NCBI RefSeq assembly: GCF_016859285.1
Contig: NC_053404.1
Coordinates: 14,252,605 to 14,316,604, forward strand
DNA length: 64,000 nt
Reading direction: 5' to 3'
From: Xiphias gladius
Lineage: Eukaryota; Chordata; Actinopteri; Istiophoriformes; Xiphiidae
Below the pieces are notes generated by a model, which was not told the DNA's origin, ran no database searches, and saw only the letters and a program-made list of their open reading frames with translations. Both the position numbers and the translations under genes were made by a program. Numbering within the stretch: the stretch's first letter is position 1; each line of letters opens with the position of its first letter. Below are positions 11,761-24,420 of this stretch, piece after piece.

Positions 11761-12806
11761 ATGATCAAGAAAAACCTGCAGCAGTTTACTTGTCTTTTTT
11801 GATTCCACTAGGTGTGCATAGTTACAATGCAGAGTCTCATTATTTTCTGTGTTTTAACAACACTATTGTGAAAGCTCATACCGGTTCTTAATCAAAACAC
11901 CTAATGCAATAAGTGTTTCCATTTGATATCAGTACCAGTCATTCACAGAGAAGTGAGTTCATGCTTTGAGACAGCAGGTGTCAGCAAACACCCCATAATA
12001 GATCTCAGCTGGAAAGCTTTGGTTTTTCTGCTAATGCAGCTTCAAAAATTATGTCAGATTAGGTTTTCTGTATCACATTTGGTACTTGAAGTGTTTCTAC
12101 AAAATTTTCGCAAAAATCGCATCTCTTCGGACTCTTCAGTACAATTATGGGACTTGATCAAGCACAACAGTAGTATCTTGCATTAGTAGGGGAAACTTAA
12201 CAACACTGATGCCATATTAATATAATTTATATAATTCAATGCTGCATATTTGGTACCTGGAAAAGGTACCATATGTCCAGAACTGACCATATATATTATA
12301 CCAGACTGGGTTGGCCAACCCAGTTGGCATTAAAAACTGTCTTCAAAATGAAATCAGGAGCAAATAGGGGACGTCGAGTGTTAAATTACAGCTACATACT
12401 GATGTAAAAATGATAGTTCTTTAGCTCATTATATGGGGACCTATGTTTGTATTTGTTTTTTCTATTTGATCCAAACCCTGAGGATCCTTGTGCTCTGATA
12501 CATAGGCTGTATGCAGCATCAACCATTAATCATTACATACAATACATTCTCAATCTCTCCATTTGCAAATGAGAATAACCAAAAATTTGGGGGGGGGGGG
12601 GGCAGCACAATTGAGCATGGAAGCTACGGTAGCAGAGGGGGAATATGCCTCAATTATTTACCAGGGCACTCTTCAGTTGAAGGGGGGGGATGGGCATTAA
12701 GGGAAAGAAAAGACTGTGTGGGGGAAGAAACACCAGAGGGAGATGGATTTGTCTTTATCCACTAAAGAGTGAGGCATGTTCTTAAGGAAGCTTTCCTCTG
12801 ACACAC

Positions 12807-12810
<4 letters not shown>

Positions 12811-12886
<76 letters not shown>
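12811..12886. repeat. (TG)n microsatellite
   Basis: About 37 uninterrupted TG units, downstream of gorasp1. Confidence 0.97.
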
Positions 12887-12887
<1 letters not shown>

Positions 12888-13398
12888 AATAAGGATATTT
12901 CTAAGATGAATATGTAGTAGCTCAGGAGCTTTGGCTCTGCCTACACACTGAAATTTATTAGTAGCCATGTTGAAATTTTAGAAAAATAAAAACCTCAAGC
13001 TTGTTAAATCTACACATATTCGGTACAGCGTTGGATGGTGTTTATGGTTTTTCACTCGTGACCTCAGGGTGATGTTTCAGTGCCTCCATTATAAGTTTGC
13101 AACATCAAGATAGCATTATTTGAAGTAGCAGCCCGAGGCAAAGGCCAGCAGCTGTGTGCCAGGAGGAGCCCAGGGGTGAGGTGTAAAGGGGGCCACCTCT
13201 GGAGGAACATGCCTTGCCTTCATTTTCTCCTTTTTCTGAGAATGTTTCAAAGGACACTGTAACACAGCTGAACCCACTTGTCAGCTTAGCTTTATCTCAA
13301 CCCCTGAGAGGCTCACAGGCATCAGCATAGTGCCCATTGTCTCAGCATGTCTTTGCAGCATGACAAATTTTGAAATAGCATAACTATGGAGAAAATGA

Positions 13399-13417
13399 GG
13401 GGGGGGGGGGGGGGGGA
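13399..13417. repeat. Poly-G tract
   Basis: A near-continuous run of about 18 G; a shorter run of 12 G is at 12,591-12,602. Such tracts can form G-quadruplex stacks and are error-prone in assembly. Confidence 0.9.
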
Positions 13418-13951
13418 AGTATGAAAAAAGTATAGAAATAAGGCTTAAGAGAGCTTTGAAAAATGAGCGAGTAATTGCTTCAACCACTGTGGTCACACAT
13501 CTCCACATAAAATTGCATCTTGCTTTTTATCCCTTGGCTGATGTGAATGTGCTGGGTTGATTCTATGTCACTGGAAAACAGCTAGATTGACATATGTGGG
13601 TGCTCAAGTGAAATAAAATTTAATATAGCAATTCAGTGACATTTTTATGGCATGTATGAATGAGATGAAACCCTATAAACATCCACTTTTCTGTTCATAC
13701 GTGTTGGCATTAATCCACACCACACTCTCATAGTCCCAATTTCATTTTTTAACCACAGATATCTTGCCGCAAGTTGCCCTATATTGAGCTGTATTTGCAT
13801 ACAAGCGTTGTGCAGTGTTCTTCACAGTGTGCACACCAGGGCCTGGGAATAATCTCAGTAAGTGCCCATCTGCATTAGACCATCAATGTACAGGGTGTAA
13901 TTATATTCATCCATGCAAGAGGACTGTCACTCCGCGGGGCCTGAATTCCCT

Positions 13952-14222
13952 ACCTCCACCAAGGAGGTTATGTAATCACCCATGTCTGTTAGTTGGTTTG
14001 TTTTTTTGTTTGTCAGTAGGATTACGCAAAACGTTCTAAACCGATTTGCACCAAATGTGGTGGAGGGATGGGGCATGGGCCAGGGAAGAACCCATTAAAT
14101 TTTGGGTCATATCCGGATCATTTACTATGAATTTGAATATTTTCCTCTGAAGTCTAGTGTACAGTATGTTTCCTTGACACTGGCCTTGGCGAAGGTCTGC
14201 ACTCTACTGAGTGCGTTTTCTA
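13952..14222. mobile_element. Dispersed teleost repeat with short inverted ends
   Basis: Begins CCTCCACCAAGGAGGTTATG and ends CCTTGGCGAAGGTCTGC; the outer 12 bases are inverted copies with two mismatches (CCTCCACCAAGG versus CCTTCGCCAAGG). The inside carries the phrases TTTGTCAGTAGGATTACGCAAAA and GGTGGAGGGATGGGGCATGGGCC, which I recognise from a widespread fish repeat. Short, non-coding, MITE-like; I do not assign a superfamily. Confidence 0.65.
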
Positions 14223-14947
14223 GTTAGAAAGTTCTTTCCATCTCCTGTAGTAATTATCAGCTGGCTATATGTTTGCTTCTGTTTGTACAGGAGACAGTCA
14301 TTTGCTCCCGGTAAATATTACAGTTTATTATCAAATTGATCTTGAATTATAGCACAACACATGCTGTAGATCTTTGGAATATGAAGCAGTCTTCAGTACA
14401 CAAGCGGAATATTGTGCAGCCTTAGTTATCCTATACGGTGCGTATCACCTGTCTGTTAGAAAACCAACCCAAGAAAACCATTGTTGGTGGGGAGGTGAAA
14501 AAATAAAGTCCTCATAACTCGATGACAAAATAGAGTGTTTGTCAGTGTCTTACAAAATGTCCCATTTGACCACTTAAAAAAAAATTCATATGAGGATTTT
14601 TGATCTCCCTCTTCTTTGGTTGAGGTCTGGTTAAATTCAGGCGCCTAAAACTACATAGTTACGGTTAGGGAAAGATGGTTAAAGGAAACCTACACTATAG
14701 GTGGGAGAATGGATGCAAACTGTGGTCAAAATTGTCAAATAAGAAACTATATAGGCCCAACCATCCCTAGGACTTCTTCCCTAAGAGGTTTTGTGGCACT
14801 ATAACACCATCAACTCCCACCTTGCTCTTGAGAGAGGACAGTCATTATTCACATAAAAAACAAAGGTCCTTTGTTGATTTTCTTAAACATTTGAACAAAT
14901 GGTTAAGTCTGTTCTTTTTCTGGTAAGGACAGTCTCCCAGAAAAAAT

Positions 14948-14983
14948 GTTGTTGTTGTTGTTGTTGATGATGATGATGATGAT
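14948..14983. repeat. Compound trinucleotide repeat (TTG)n(ATG)n
   Basis: Six or seven GTT units pass directly into five or six GAT units. Confidence 0.9.
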
Positions 14984-14999
14984 TCTAGGTGCCCACAGT

Positions 15000-15660
15000 T
15001 GAACAAGACTAAGAGACTACAGCCATGCTAGCAGCTCTGTGGGGTTATAATTAGGCACTGTTGTGCTCTGAGCTAAATGCTAACAATGGTATGGTAACAT
15101 GCTCACAGTAACAATGCTCACATGCTAAAGTTTAGCAGTTATAAGGACATGTTCTCCATCTTACTTTTGCATATTATCGTGCTAACAATTCCTTATTAGC
15201 ACAACTTAAAAGTCATTAGTTTTGCAGGTATTTTGTCATAAACCAAATTATTGGACAAATGTGAAGTCTGACCTAGCTGAAACGTTAAGGGGTTGCCAAG
15301 GTGATTGCAGTTCATCCTGAGGGGAACACAAATGTCCAAATCAAATTTCATTGCAATCCATCCAATAGTTGTTGAGACATTTCACTTAAAATCACAAAAG
15401 TCAGCCAGAGGTGCCAGAGGAAAAGTGATCAGGACACATCCTCTAGGAACCATGAATGTCCAAAGGAACTTTTGTTCCAATCCATTTAGTAGAAGTTGAG
15501 ATAGTTTGCTAGAGGAAAGGTAAGGGGGTCACCAAAGTTGTTTCATCCTCTGGGAACCATGAATTTCTGGACAAATTTTCATTGCAATCCATCCAATAGT
15601 AGCTATTCTAGAAAGTGGAGGACTGACCAACCTACATTGCCATCCTTAGAGCCATGTCGC
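15000..15660 (+). mobile_element. Copy 1 of the ATCCATCCAATAGTTGTTGAGA teleost repeat family
   Basis: Contains the family phrases GAGCTAAATGCTAACAATGG, CATGCTAAAGTTTAGCAG, TTCATTGCAATCCATCCAAT and TGACCAACCTACATTGCCA. Internally it repeats a unit of roughly 115 bases (TCATCCT...GGAACC ATGAATGTCC...GCAATCCATCCAATAG) two to three times. Non-coding, diverged, same orientation as the copy at 23.4 kb and opposite to those at 26.4 and 29.0 kb. Confidence 0.7.
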
Positions 15661-18600
15661 TAATTTTGCTAAGAACGCTACCAAAAATCTCCAACGTGAT
15701 TATTTTATCTAAAAATTGGCTGTTCCAGAACTCTTGGTTCAGCCCCTATCTTACCTAATGCTCTCTAATCTAGCAGCAAAACTACAAAAAATAAAATTTA
15801 AATCTTGTACAATTGTGCTGGTTTCCAGGTGACAACGGAGCAAGAGACAGGACAAATAGGAAGCAGGACCAAATAAGAAGGCTAAATGTGGGTGCCCTGC
15901 TTTATTTCATTCAGCAGGGGTCGAAGAGCTGGCCACACAAGACCTGTTCTACTGTCAAGATGACCCTGCTGATGTCAAGTCTGCACCCATCTGCTACTGC
16001 CCCCCCTCACACCTGAAAAAGATGACTTCACTTTTATACATCCAAGGCATGTAATTTGTCAAAATCAGACTGCCTCTTTAATTAACATCGCATATCTTTC
16101 ATTCCCTCAGGTACTTTCTTAATTTTTTTTATTATAGGAGGCCAATGAATTTGATGTTTAGCCATGAGCTGTTTTCTGGTGGATGCTCATTACATTTCTT
16201 TCCCAAATAGTCTGGAACCAAGGTTATGCTGTGTCCTGGAGGCATCTCTTTGAAATGATATAGTAATGTTAAAAAGAAGTATTCCTACTGAATTACTGTT
16301 GCATGGCTGCTGCTTTCATCATGGCAGAACAAAAACAAGAAAATAGGTCTGTCTCAGCAGCCTTTTCTATTTATTATATACACAATTTGCTCAAAAAAAG
16401 GTGCTACAACTTCATAGAGTCTGCTGTGTTTTTCCTCCCAATTTTCTCACTCTTTTTTGTCCGACTGATCAGGATGCCCTTTTATTTTGGTGAGAAGCAG
16501 CAGATGAGACAGAGGGATAAAGGTTTGGCTCAGCCTCTCCCGATGAATAGAGTAGATGGCTAAAAAGGACTCAGTACATTCCCAGCTGTTTTCCTGTGTC
16601 TGTGACATATTTGCTGTGACATCCCCACCACTACCCAGGCTTGGTTTTGACCCGATACGGAGCTGTCTCTTAGAGTTAACCTTATTTACCAGTTAACCAT
16701 TGCCCCACAGTGCAATGGATGCCTGGCTTTGGCCCTCCTCAGTCAACATATATAAACATGCACACGATATAGCATGCTATTCACTAACGGACCCATAAAG
16801 CACAGAACACTGAATTTCGCAGGATTAACCTATATGTCAGAAATATTGGTTTATTGTTTTTTGTCATCTAGAAAATGTCAGGGTCATCGTTAAGTAAGAC
16901 TGTGAAACAGTAGCAGGACACAGTGTTCATGTAGGATGTCTGCAGTTTCCTAACATTGCAGCTTCAGTGCTACAGACATATTATTATGCTCTCTTTTTGC
17001 AAAAATCCTAGTTTTGAAGTCAGTGTTCTGCAGCACATCTAACCCCATCAAAATTTTGAAATAGGAATATTGGCCACATCATGTTCAGGATGCATTCTGG
17101 CCCAGAGAAAAGCCTTAACACAAGTGTACAATTTTTCTGCTGTCGATGAGTAAAATCCTCCGTCACATGATTTATCATCGACTTACACAAACAGCTCCGG
17201 CACTTATTTCCAATTGTATCTCCTTCAATCAGCTTTGGCTCTGCTCTGCATGTGTGTGTATGTATGTTCATGAACAAATGACAGCCTGAATTTGACAACA
17301 CAACATGTGCCACTCTGCTCCTGTCCGTGTCAAGACAGAAAAACACCGATCTACCTGATAGCCTGAAGAGGTGTGTTTCTGCATGGTGGCACTGTCAGTA
17401 TGGTGGAGGGGAATGAACTGTGTCAGCTTTTCAGAACAAAATGGAGGCACCATCTCATGGCGCCGGAGAGAGGGGGATTAGAGCGAACGGTGGCGCAGAC
17501 AGATAAAAAAAATGGAGAATAATTATCCACTAGAGCTTTAAGAGGTGTGCAGATGGGAGGGGGGAGAGAGGTTGTGAAAAAGGTTTTTTTTTTTCTGCCT
17601 GTTCTTGTGTGAATCTTTCATGTTTGAAGATCTGAAATAAACACATTTAACTAGTTCACTTCACACCCATGAAATATGTAACATTCTTAGATATTTATTT
17701 TACTACAGATTGATAGTACCTTTAATCTGGTCTACACATATGTTGAATATAATCAGAGATACCATGAATGCAAATATACTCAATATGATTGATAATCTAA
17801 CTGCAAGACTGTGAATTTGCTGTGTTCTCCAGTCAGCTATGTAGAATCAAAAATCAGAATATACCAATAAAAAAACCTCATATCAGAGTCATACATGACT
17901 AATATTGGAGTATCTGAAGGCAAGTAATGGCTATGTAAGTATCTGAGGGCTGACAGAGGTAGATTTTGCTGCTGTGCCTCTGTGTACACATTACTTTGAA
18001 AAAACATCAGTCCCCCTAAGACATGGAGGGTGTAATAATATTCAAACAGAGTCAGGAGGGGTTGAAAATTGAGAGGTGACACACAAGAGAGCAAATGAAA
18101 ACAATAGCCAAATTAAGAGTGACTCAATGGAAAATTATGTGTGTGTTTGGGTGAGTGGAATGTGTACTAAAGTGAAAATGTGCTGTTATCAGGTTAGGGC
18201 AGAGCCACATTCTCCAACAAAAGCTGAAATGCACAAACACTCAGCATCTCCCTTGAGATTCCCTTTTTTTTGTAATTACATTGCAGAGCAGGAGTCGGGG
18301 GAGAAGGGTGCTGTCCTTTTCTCCTGCTGTCTAAAAGCCTTATGTTCCTCTTCACCCTACTTTTAAATGGTCTGGCTTCTGTTAAGAGCTTTCCAATTCA
18401 GCCGTCATCCATGTTACTAATGCACTCTTAAATGTGGCATCAAATGAGGGGCCATTTGTAATGAAAGTCATTAAATTGCTATTAGAGTTTACGTGAAAAG
18501 CTATCAGTTGATGGCATTAAACATCTATCATAATTATAGTGATTGTATGAAAGGGCAGACTCTGCATAAGCAGATGGTGTAATTCAGGCTTGCTTTTTCC

Positions 18601-18888
18601 ATGGGGACAAGCAGATGTGGCAATGTCTGTGTTTTAGTACAAAGCCAACACATGAAATGAAGATTTTATTTACCTAGTGAGAGGCAAACAGAGAATGCCA
18701 GGTGGGTCTGAGCTGCTGCCTCCACCTTTTAACTGCAATTACTGTGATAAATTGAGATCAGAACACTCAGGTGACTCAGATATGACTGATTTTATCTGGT
18801 GGTGAGTCATCAGTGGCTCCCACTGTCAGCACTGGTCCATCAGAGACAAGAGTTGGAGGGAGCATTGTGTATACGAATGCATTTGGAC

Positions 18889-18890
18889 GT

Positions 18891-18979
<89 letters not shown>

Positions 18980-19022
18980 TGTGTGTGTTGATCTGTGTTT
19001 GTGTGTGTGCATCTGCATGTGT
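18889..19022. repeat. (TG)n microsatellite, imperfect at its right end
   Basis: About 45 TG units, then variants with TCTG, TTTG and GCATC interruptions. Confidence 0.97.
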
Positions 19023-20804
19023 GTGGGAGGCTTTCAAATTGCTGATGGCAAGTTTCCACTGCGGTCATCTAGAGTCCCCTGACAATGTGACTGTGGTCTC
19101 TTCAGTTTTCCAGCTCTGCCTGCAGACACATCATGTCACACAACCATATGGATGAGGACGCAAGGCACGGGAAGGAGCACTTCACTGATTTAGATGTTAA
19201 TTTCCCTTCAGTACATGGTGTTCCCTGTATGCACTTCACCTCTGTGGGCAAAAGTCCATCACATATGGAAGGGTTTACAGTTGTACTGAGGATGGAGAGG
19301 TTAATTAATGTCTTTGTATTAACTGAAACATTATTTGTCATCTAAATGAGTCGTTCTGCCTGCCATACTTTGAAATTCATCTTGATAATGTTAAACTTCA
19401 AAAAATGAAAACGAGTGTTTTCTGCGTTTTTGATTCCAGTTTTTTAGACTAAGTGCAGCTTTCCAGTGCAAAAACACTATAATAATCCTCTTTTTTGTCA
19501 TAGTAACAATGTTTTTTGCCTTTAATCTTTTAAATAATTACTTAAAATTTTTTGTCTCCTGCAGACCAACCTGTTTGGTTTAATGATTGTATTTTCTCTG
19601 TCCCCATGGCAACTGGAAATTACCATGAGGGAGATAATTACAGTGTGCAACAAATGCCTGAAAATTCATAAAATCATCTCTTTTCTTTGAACTTCCCATT
19701 TTTGTTCACCTCCTCCACTTATTATCTATTCCTGTAATTCTTGGATTGATTTATCAGTTGATTTTTGAGGGGCCAGCTATACTAAGTTACAGCTGCAAAG
19801 GGCACAGGATTCTTAAATACCAACATTGGCAGAGGGGCAGGGCTGAACCTAAAAGTGTTCCTGGTGTGCAGTGACAAATGATTGAGGCTTTTTCCCCAGT
19901 AACACCATAATGTTGCTTATCATGTAGGCGTAACTACAGCAGTGTGCCCTCAAGTTAGCCAGCTGGCAGCTGCTGATTCTTCTCTTCCTTTCCACTGTCA
20001 TTTCCCCAGCCCATTATGACATTTCAGGCAACATGCAATTTCAGTAAGAAATGGGAGAAGAAAATCTGCACTCATGTTTACAGCGTAGTTAATATAACCT
20101 TCTGTAGCATTTACAGTGATAAGATATGTTCATACTTCTGTCAGACACCATCTGTTATATTTAAATTCAGAAGTGCGGTTGATTCACACATTTCAATACA
20201 AACAAAAGAGCGGATTAGCAAAAATCATTTTTCCTCTGCCATGGAAGCTGGAAAAATAACAGAAAATCCCTTTCCTCTTCCCTCAAACATAACACCTCTG
20301 TTCCACTTTTGATCCCCTCTTATGAATTCAGAAATCAAATTTAAGACAACCTCTCTTCAAAATACTGTATGTTTTCAAATTTAACCCTCCAAAGACATGG
20401 AATAATGTACAATGTAGAATATAGCTTCCACCAGAGTACCAAACTATATGTGCTGCTTTATTAGAAATAGATAGTATTGCATTTCTAATCCCATCCTTGA
20501 CCACAATTGCCATTGCACTGTGGTTATCTCTCCTCCCATTCTCTGCCAACCCATTGATAACCTCTATGACCTGCCTGTGCTCCAGTCAGAAACAATCAAT
20601 TGATCAGAAAGCCTCAGTAAAATCCATTTGCATCCAAGTAATGGCTTCTGTCAGATTACAGCGGTCTTAACTCTGCATGTTCCTCAGTGGTGAGATGCTT
20701 TTGTACAAGAAATGAACAGGATGAAGCTGCATCAAACCATGTGTGAAGGTAACAAAATCTTCCTTCCAGAAATGCTGAAGCTGATTAAGTAACACCTCAC
20801 ATCT

Positions 20805-21095
20805 TGTTTGTTTAATCCATAAAATTACAATTTATTGGGTTTTACACTTCAGTACAAATTATACAAACAAGATATAAACTGTTGCTTAATGAGCTTGGCT
20901 ACCAGAGGTGCTGGTAGGTGGTTTTTGGTACTTTTGGACGGAGCTAGACAACAGTTTCACCCTTTTTCCAGTCTTTATGCTAGGCTAAGCTGACCAGCTA
21001 CTGGCTGCTGGCTGCTTTCTATTAAACATAGAGACATGAGAGTGTTGTCAAGGCCTGAGCGTATTTTTCACAATGTTGAACTATTCCTTTAAAGT
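20805..21095 (+). mobile_element. Teleost repeat of the GGTGCTGGTAGGTGG family, copy 1
   Basis: Carries AGAGGTGCTGGTAGGTGG, CCAGTCTTTATGCTAGGCTAAGC and ends with GTTGAACTATTCCTTTAA, phrases of a dispersed fish repeat. It is preceded by an inverted partial copy of its own left part: ATCTTGTTTGTTTAATCC at 20,801-20,818 against ATACAAACAAGATAT near 20,861-20,875. Confidence 0.6.
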
Positions 21096-23419
21096 GGTTG
21101 CTTTCAAACTAGCATTCCAGCGAAAAGAGTTGAAATATTATACTACATACACAAAGAGACACACAGTCACTTTCCTTTATAAGATCCAAAAAGACATTTC
21201 TGAGCCTCAGTCAAAACAATTGGCTCTCATTTCCCTGATGATACAAATATGAAGTAAGTAACAAGTAACAAGTAATTAGATCTACTCAAAATGAGAACGT
21301 ATTAAAGGCATTTTTAATACAACTGAACCATTGAGTCTGTTTTCGATATTTAATCTTTAAACACTGCAAACAGACAGAGATATTACATTCTAATCTCTAG
21401 AAGTTATGATCTTTAAAATAGGTACCTCTATCAAGCACTGAGCAGTTATATTTTTATTTACAGGTGCAAGAATATCCAGTACCATCTTTCCAGACCGAGT
21501 TATTAGTCATTTGGAACATATCAACAGCAAGATCATTAGAAATTGCTCCAGTTATGCCCAATGTGGACATTGCAAGTCGGTCAACTGTACAACCTAATTT
21601 AGAATTTGGCCATGCTCAGTCTCTTTACATTTAGATATGCACCTGGGTCAGTGCCAAAAAAACCCCCAAAAAACATCCGGACAAAAGTTATGTTTACTAG
21701 TTTATTAGTTAGTCAATAACTTTGTGTGTCTGCCATCTAGTGCTAGTAGTGTCCATGTAGTGTATAGTGGGTTTATCAAAGCTTTTCCTCTGAAAATAAC
21801 TGGTGCAGCTGCTGGAAATAAGGTTGATGTACGTAGAGCTGAGGGGAACTGCTGAGTCAGAGTAATTCTCTGTTGGTTCGTACCTGCGAGTGGCTGTTTT
21901 TACAATATAAATAGAAATTTGACCCACTGTTCCTATAAAAATATTGATACGAGCAGCTTTAAGATTTTCAGTAATTGGAACTAAAAGGCCTTGCTAGGGA
22001 TGTCCACGTACTTTTCTCTGGCTGCCTGCAGCCTCTGGGTCAGTGATTATATGATATGGGTGCTACTTACCTGACCCATCCATCCACGTCACATTTCAAC
22101 ATGACTCATGCCTCATTTTGTCGTGACTATCTATCAGTTCTCTCCCGCTCATGCTCCTCCTTTTGCTCCCTTTCTCACTCTCCCTCCCTTTCTTTTCTCA
22201 TTGCGTCCCTGTGTCTCACAAACACATTTGTAAACACATTTCTGCACACATCAACACACACACATATACACTCTCTCCTCCCATTTCTTTTTCATCATAC
22301 AGCCACAGAGAGCTAGGGCACAACAAAATTGTAGAAAATACTGTAGATGTACTTAAGTGAAATTATGACAACTGACACCTTCAGAGAGACAAGGTGACAG
22401 CATGACCTGATTACACATCCACTGTGCGTTTACCCTGTTCATTATGTGGCATGACTTATTCTCCACTGAGCATCATTTTTGTATTCTGTGAAGTCCTGGA
22501 AATAACATTTCACATATCAGGCTCCTCTGCAGTCTACCAGGCTGTCCTGTTGACAGCTGCCTGATCCCATAAATAGGATTCCCCAGGCCAGACCCACAGA
22601 GATGAAGAAGAGTGACAATGAGAGACAGAGAAACAGAATGAAAACAGTTGTTAGGGCGTAGATCTGTCTCAATTTAACATGTTCTCAGGTCGCTTCATGA
22701 TACCAAAAGGAGGTGTGCCAGAAATAAGGGCAGGCACAAGTCCAAAAACCTCTTGAGTAAGGCCCAACACTTTTTTGTGTTGTAAGTCGGTATGAGGAGA
22801 AAAGTCTCTGCCAGAGAAGAATTTTTGGATGAAGTGTTGGACAAATCAGTAAATCCTCTCATAAACAGTAGACACTGCTATGGTGGCTCTAACAATAACT
22901 TCAGAAACAATGTTTCTTCCTGGGTTTTCCTTCTGTCAGAAGTCCTTAAACTTCTTCCTAGGTATCCATTCATATTTAAAAATCATTTTCCCAGTGATAA
23001 CAGTGTCAGGCAGATAGTACTCCATCCATGATGCCCTGTGAGTAGTCTTTGCAATCAGTGGCTGATTTTATGCAAGTAGGAAGGAATCACTTTCAGAAAG
23101 GACCCCACATTGTTTGTCAGTTCATTAAGTGCACATTAAATAATAATCTAGATAACCCAGCAATAGTTTGCTGGATTATCCAATAAAATTGACACTATAT
23201 GTAAAATTACCACATCCACCTATGATTTAACTATCTAAATTGAATTTAATGTGTTTCTTACACTTCTGTGTATTACAGTAATGAATATTTTCACATTCAC
23301 TTCTCTTAGCTTAGGAGGTCTTTTTGTCCCTTACTTTTAGTAGGAACTTTTGGTGCCATTTAGGTGGACTCTTAGTGGTAAAATAAGATCCTTTGTGAAT
23401 ACGGCTCCTGATTTCTTAA

Positions 23420-23965
23420 TACCAGCAGCTTTGTAAGGCTGTACTTAGGCAAAGTTGGTGCTTTGAGCTAAGCGCTCACGTTAGCATGCCAATGTGCTAA
23501 ATAGCACTAAACAGTTTTTGGTCATAGAACATGGTATTGATAAATTCAAATTTTGGCCTGATGAGGGTGCTAGATGGAAAGAAGATCGCAAAACATCTGT
23601 ACCAAATTTCATGGCAATCCATCCAATAGTTGTCAAGAGAAGACGCTAGGGAATCACCAAAGTCATTACGGTTCATTGTCAGAGAACCATGAATGTCTGT
23701 ACAAAGTTTTGTGCTGGCTCATCTGGTAGAGATACAGTATTTCACTGGATAAATGAAAACTTTGACTTGCTGGTGGTGCTAAAGGTAATGTCAGGGGCTC
23801 ACCAAAATCCTTAGAATAGATCCTCCGGGTACTATGCATATATGTACCAAGTCACATGGCAATCCATCCAATAGTTGTTGAGATAATTCAGTCTGGAACA
23901 AAGTGGTGGACTGTCTCACCAAACTGACCAACCGACCATCTACTTTCACTGCTATCTTAGTGGAA
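23420..23965 (+). mobile_element. Copy 2 of the ATCCATCCAATAGTTGTTGAGA repeat family
   Basis: GCTTTGAGCTAAGCGCTCACG at the left, then CAAATTTCATGGCAATCCAT and CATGGCAATCCATCCAATAG repeated, and GGACTGTCTCACCAAACTGACC at the right. Same order and orientation as the copy at 15.0 kb. Confidence 0.7.
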
Positions 23966-24106
23966 AATCCCAAACAATACTCCCTATATGCCTGGGTAAT
24001 GTAGAGACTATCTAAACTAATCTTAAATAGACTGGACAACATACTCCCTTGAAGAATACACCTAGACTAGTTACGCTTTGTCAAGGTCATCTGCAGATAA
24101 TTTGAG

Positions 24107-24420
24107 ATGGCCTCTACATACTGTATAATATGGAGAAATATGGATAGCCCTGACCCTGCTGTAGCCCTATCACTTGTGGAGGAAGGCCTCAACAGGGCTA
24201 AATGGGGCTTCTTCTACATGTTGAAGAAGTCTGGTTTAGGCCAAATCATTTTGAGCATGGATCAAGTTATTATATACAGACCCGATAGCTTCAGTAATGA
24301 GTAATGACATCATATCTTCTCAATTTCAATTAAACAGAGGCACAAAACAAGGGTGCCTGCTCTCCACTTTTATTTTTGTGATTCCCCTTAAGCCTCTGGC
24401 TATTTTACAATATGAAACAA
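24107..24420 (+). pseudogene. Reverse-transcriptase fragment of a LINE (L1/Tx1-like), broken
   Basis: An open stretch at 24,107-24,304 reads ...LVEEGLNRAKWGFFYMLKKSGLG..., which lines up with the RT segment 'EKAFDRVEW.FL...L.KFGFG' of L1/Tx1-type elements. After a stop and frame change, 24,337-24,415 reads LNRGTKQGCLLST, then PLKPLAI, matching the conserved 'RGTRQGCPLSPLLF...EPLA' block. The order is correct and the catalytic FADD box is not reached. Both frames are interrupted, so this is a dead 5'- and 3'-truncated relic. Family-level recognition is from motifs only. Confidence 0.7.

Noticed and set aside
16303..16563. 86-codon plus-strand frame in the gene-poor interval
   Set aside because: No recognisable domain, no flanking splice structure, composition like surrounding non-coding DNA.
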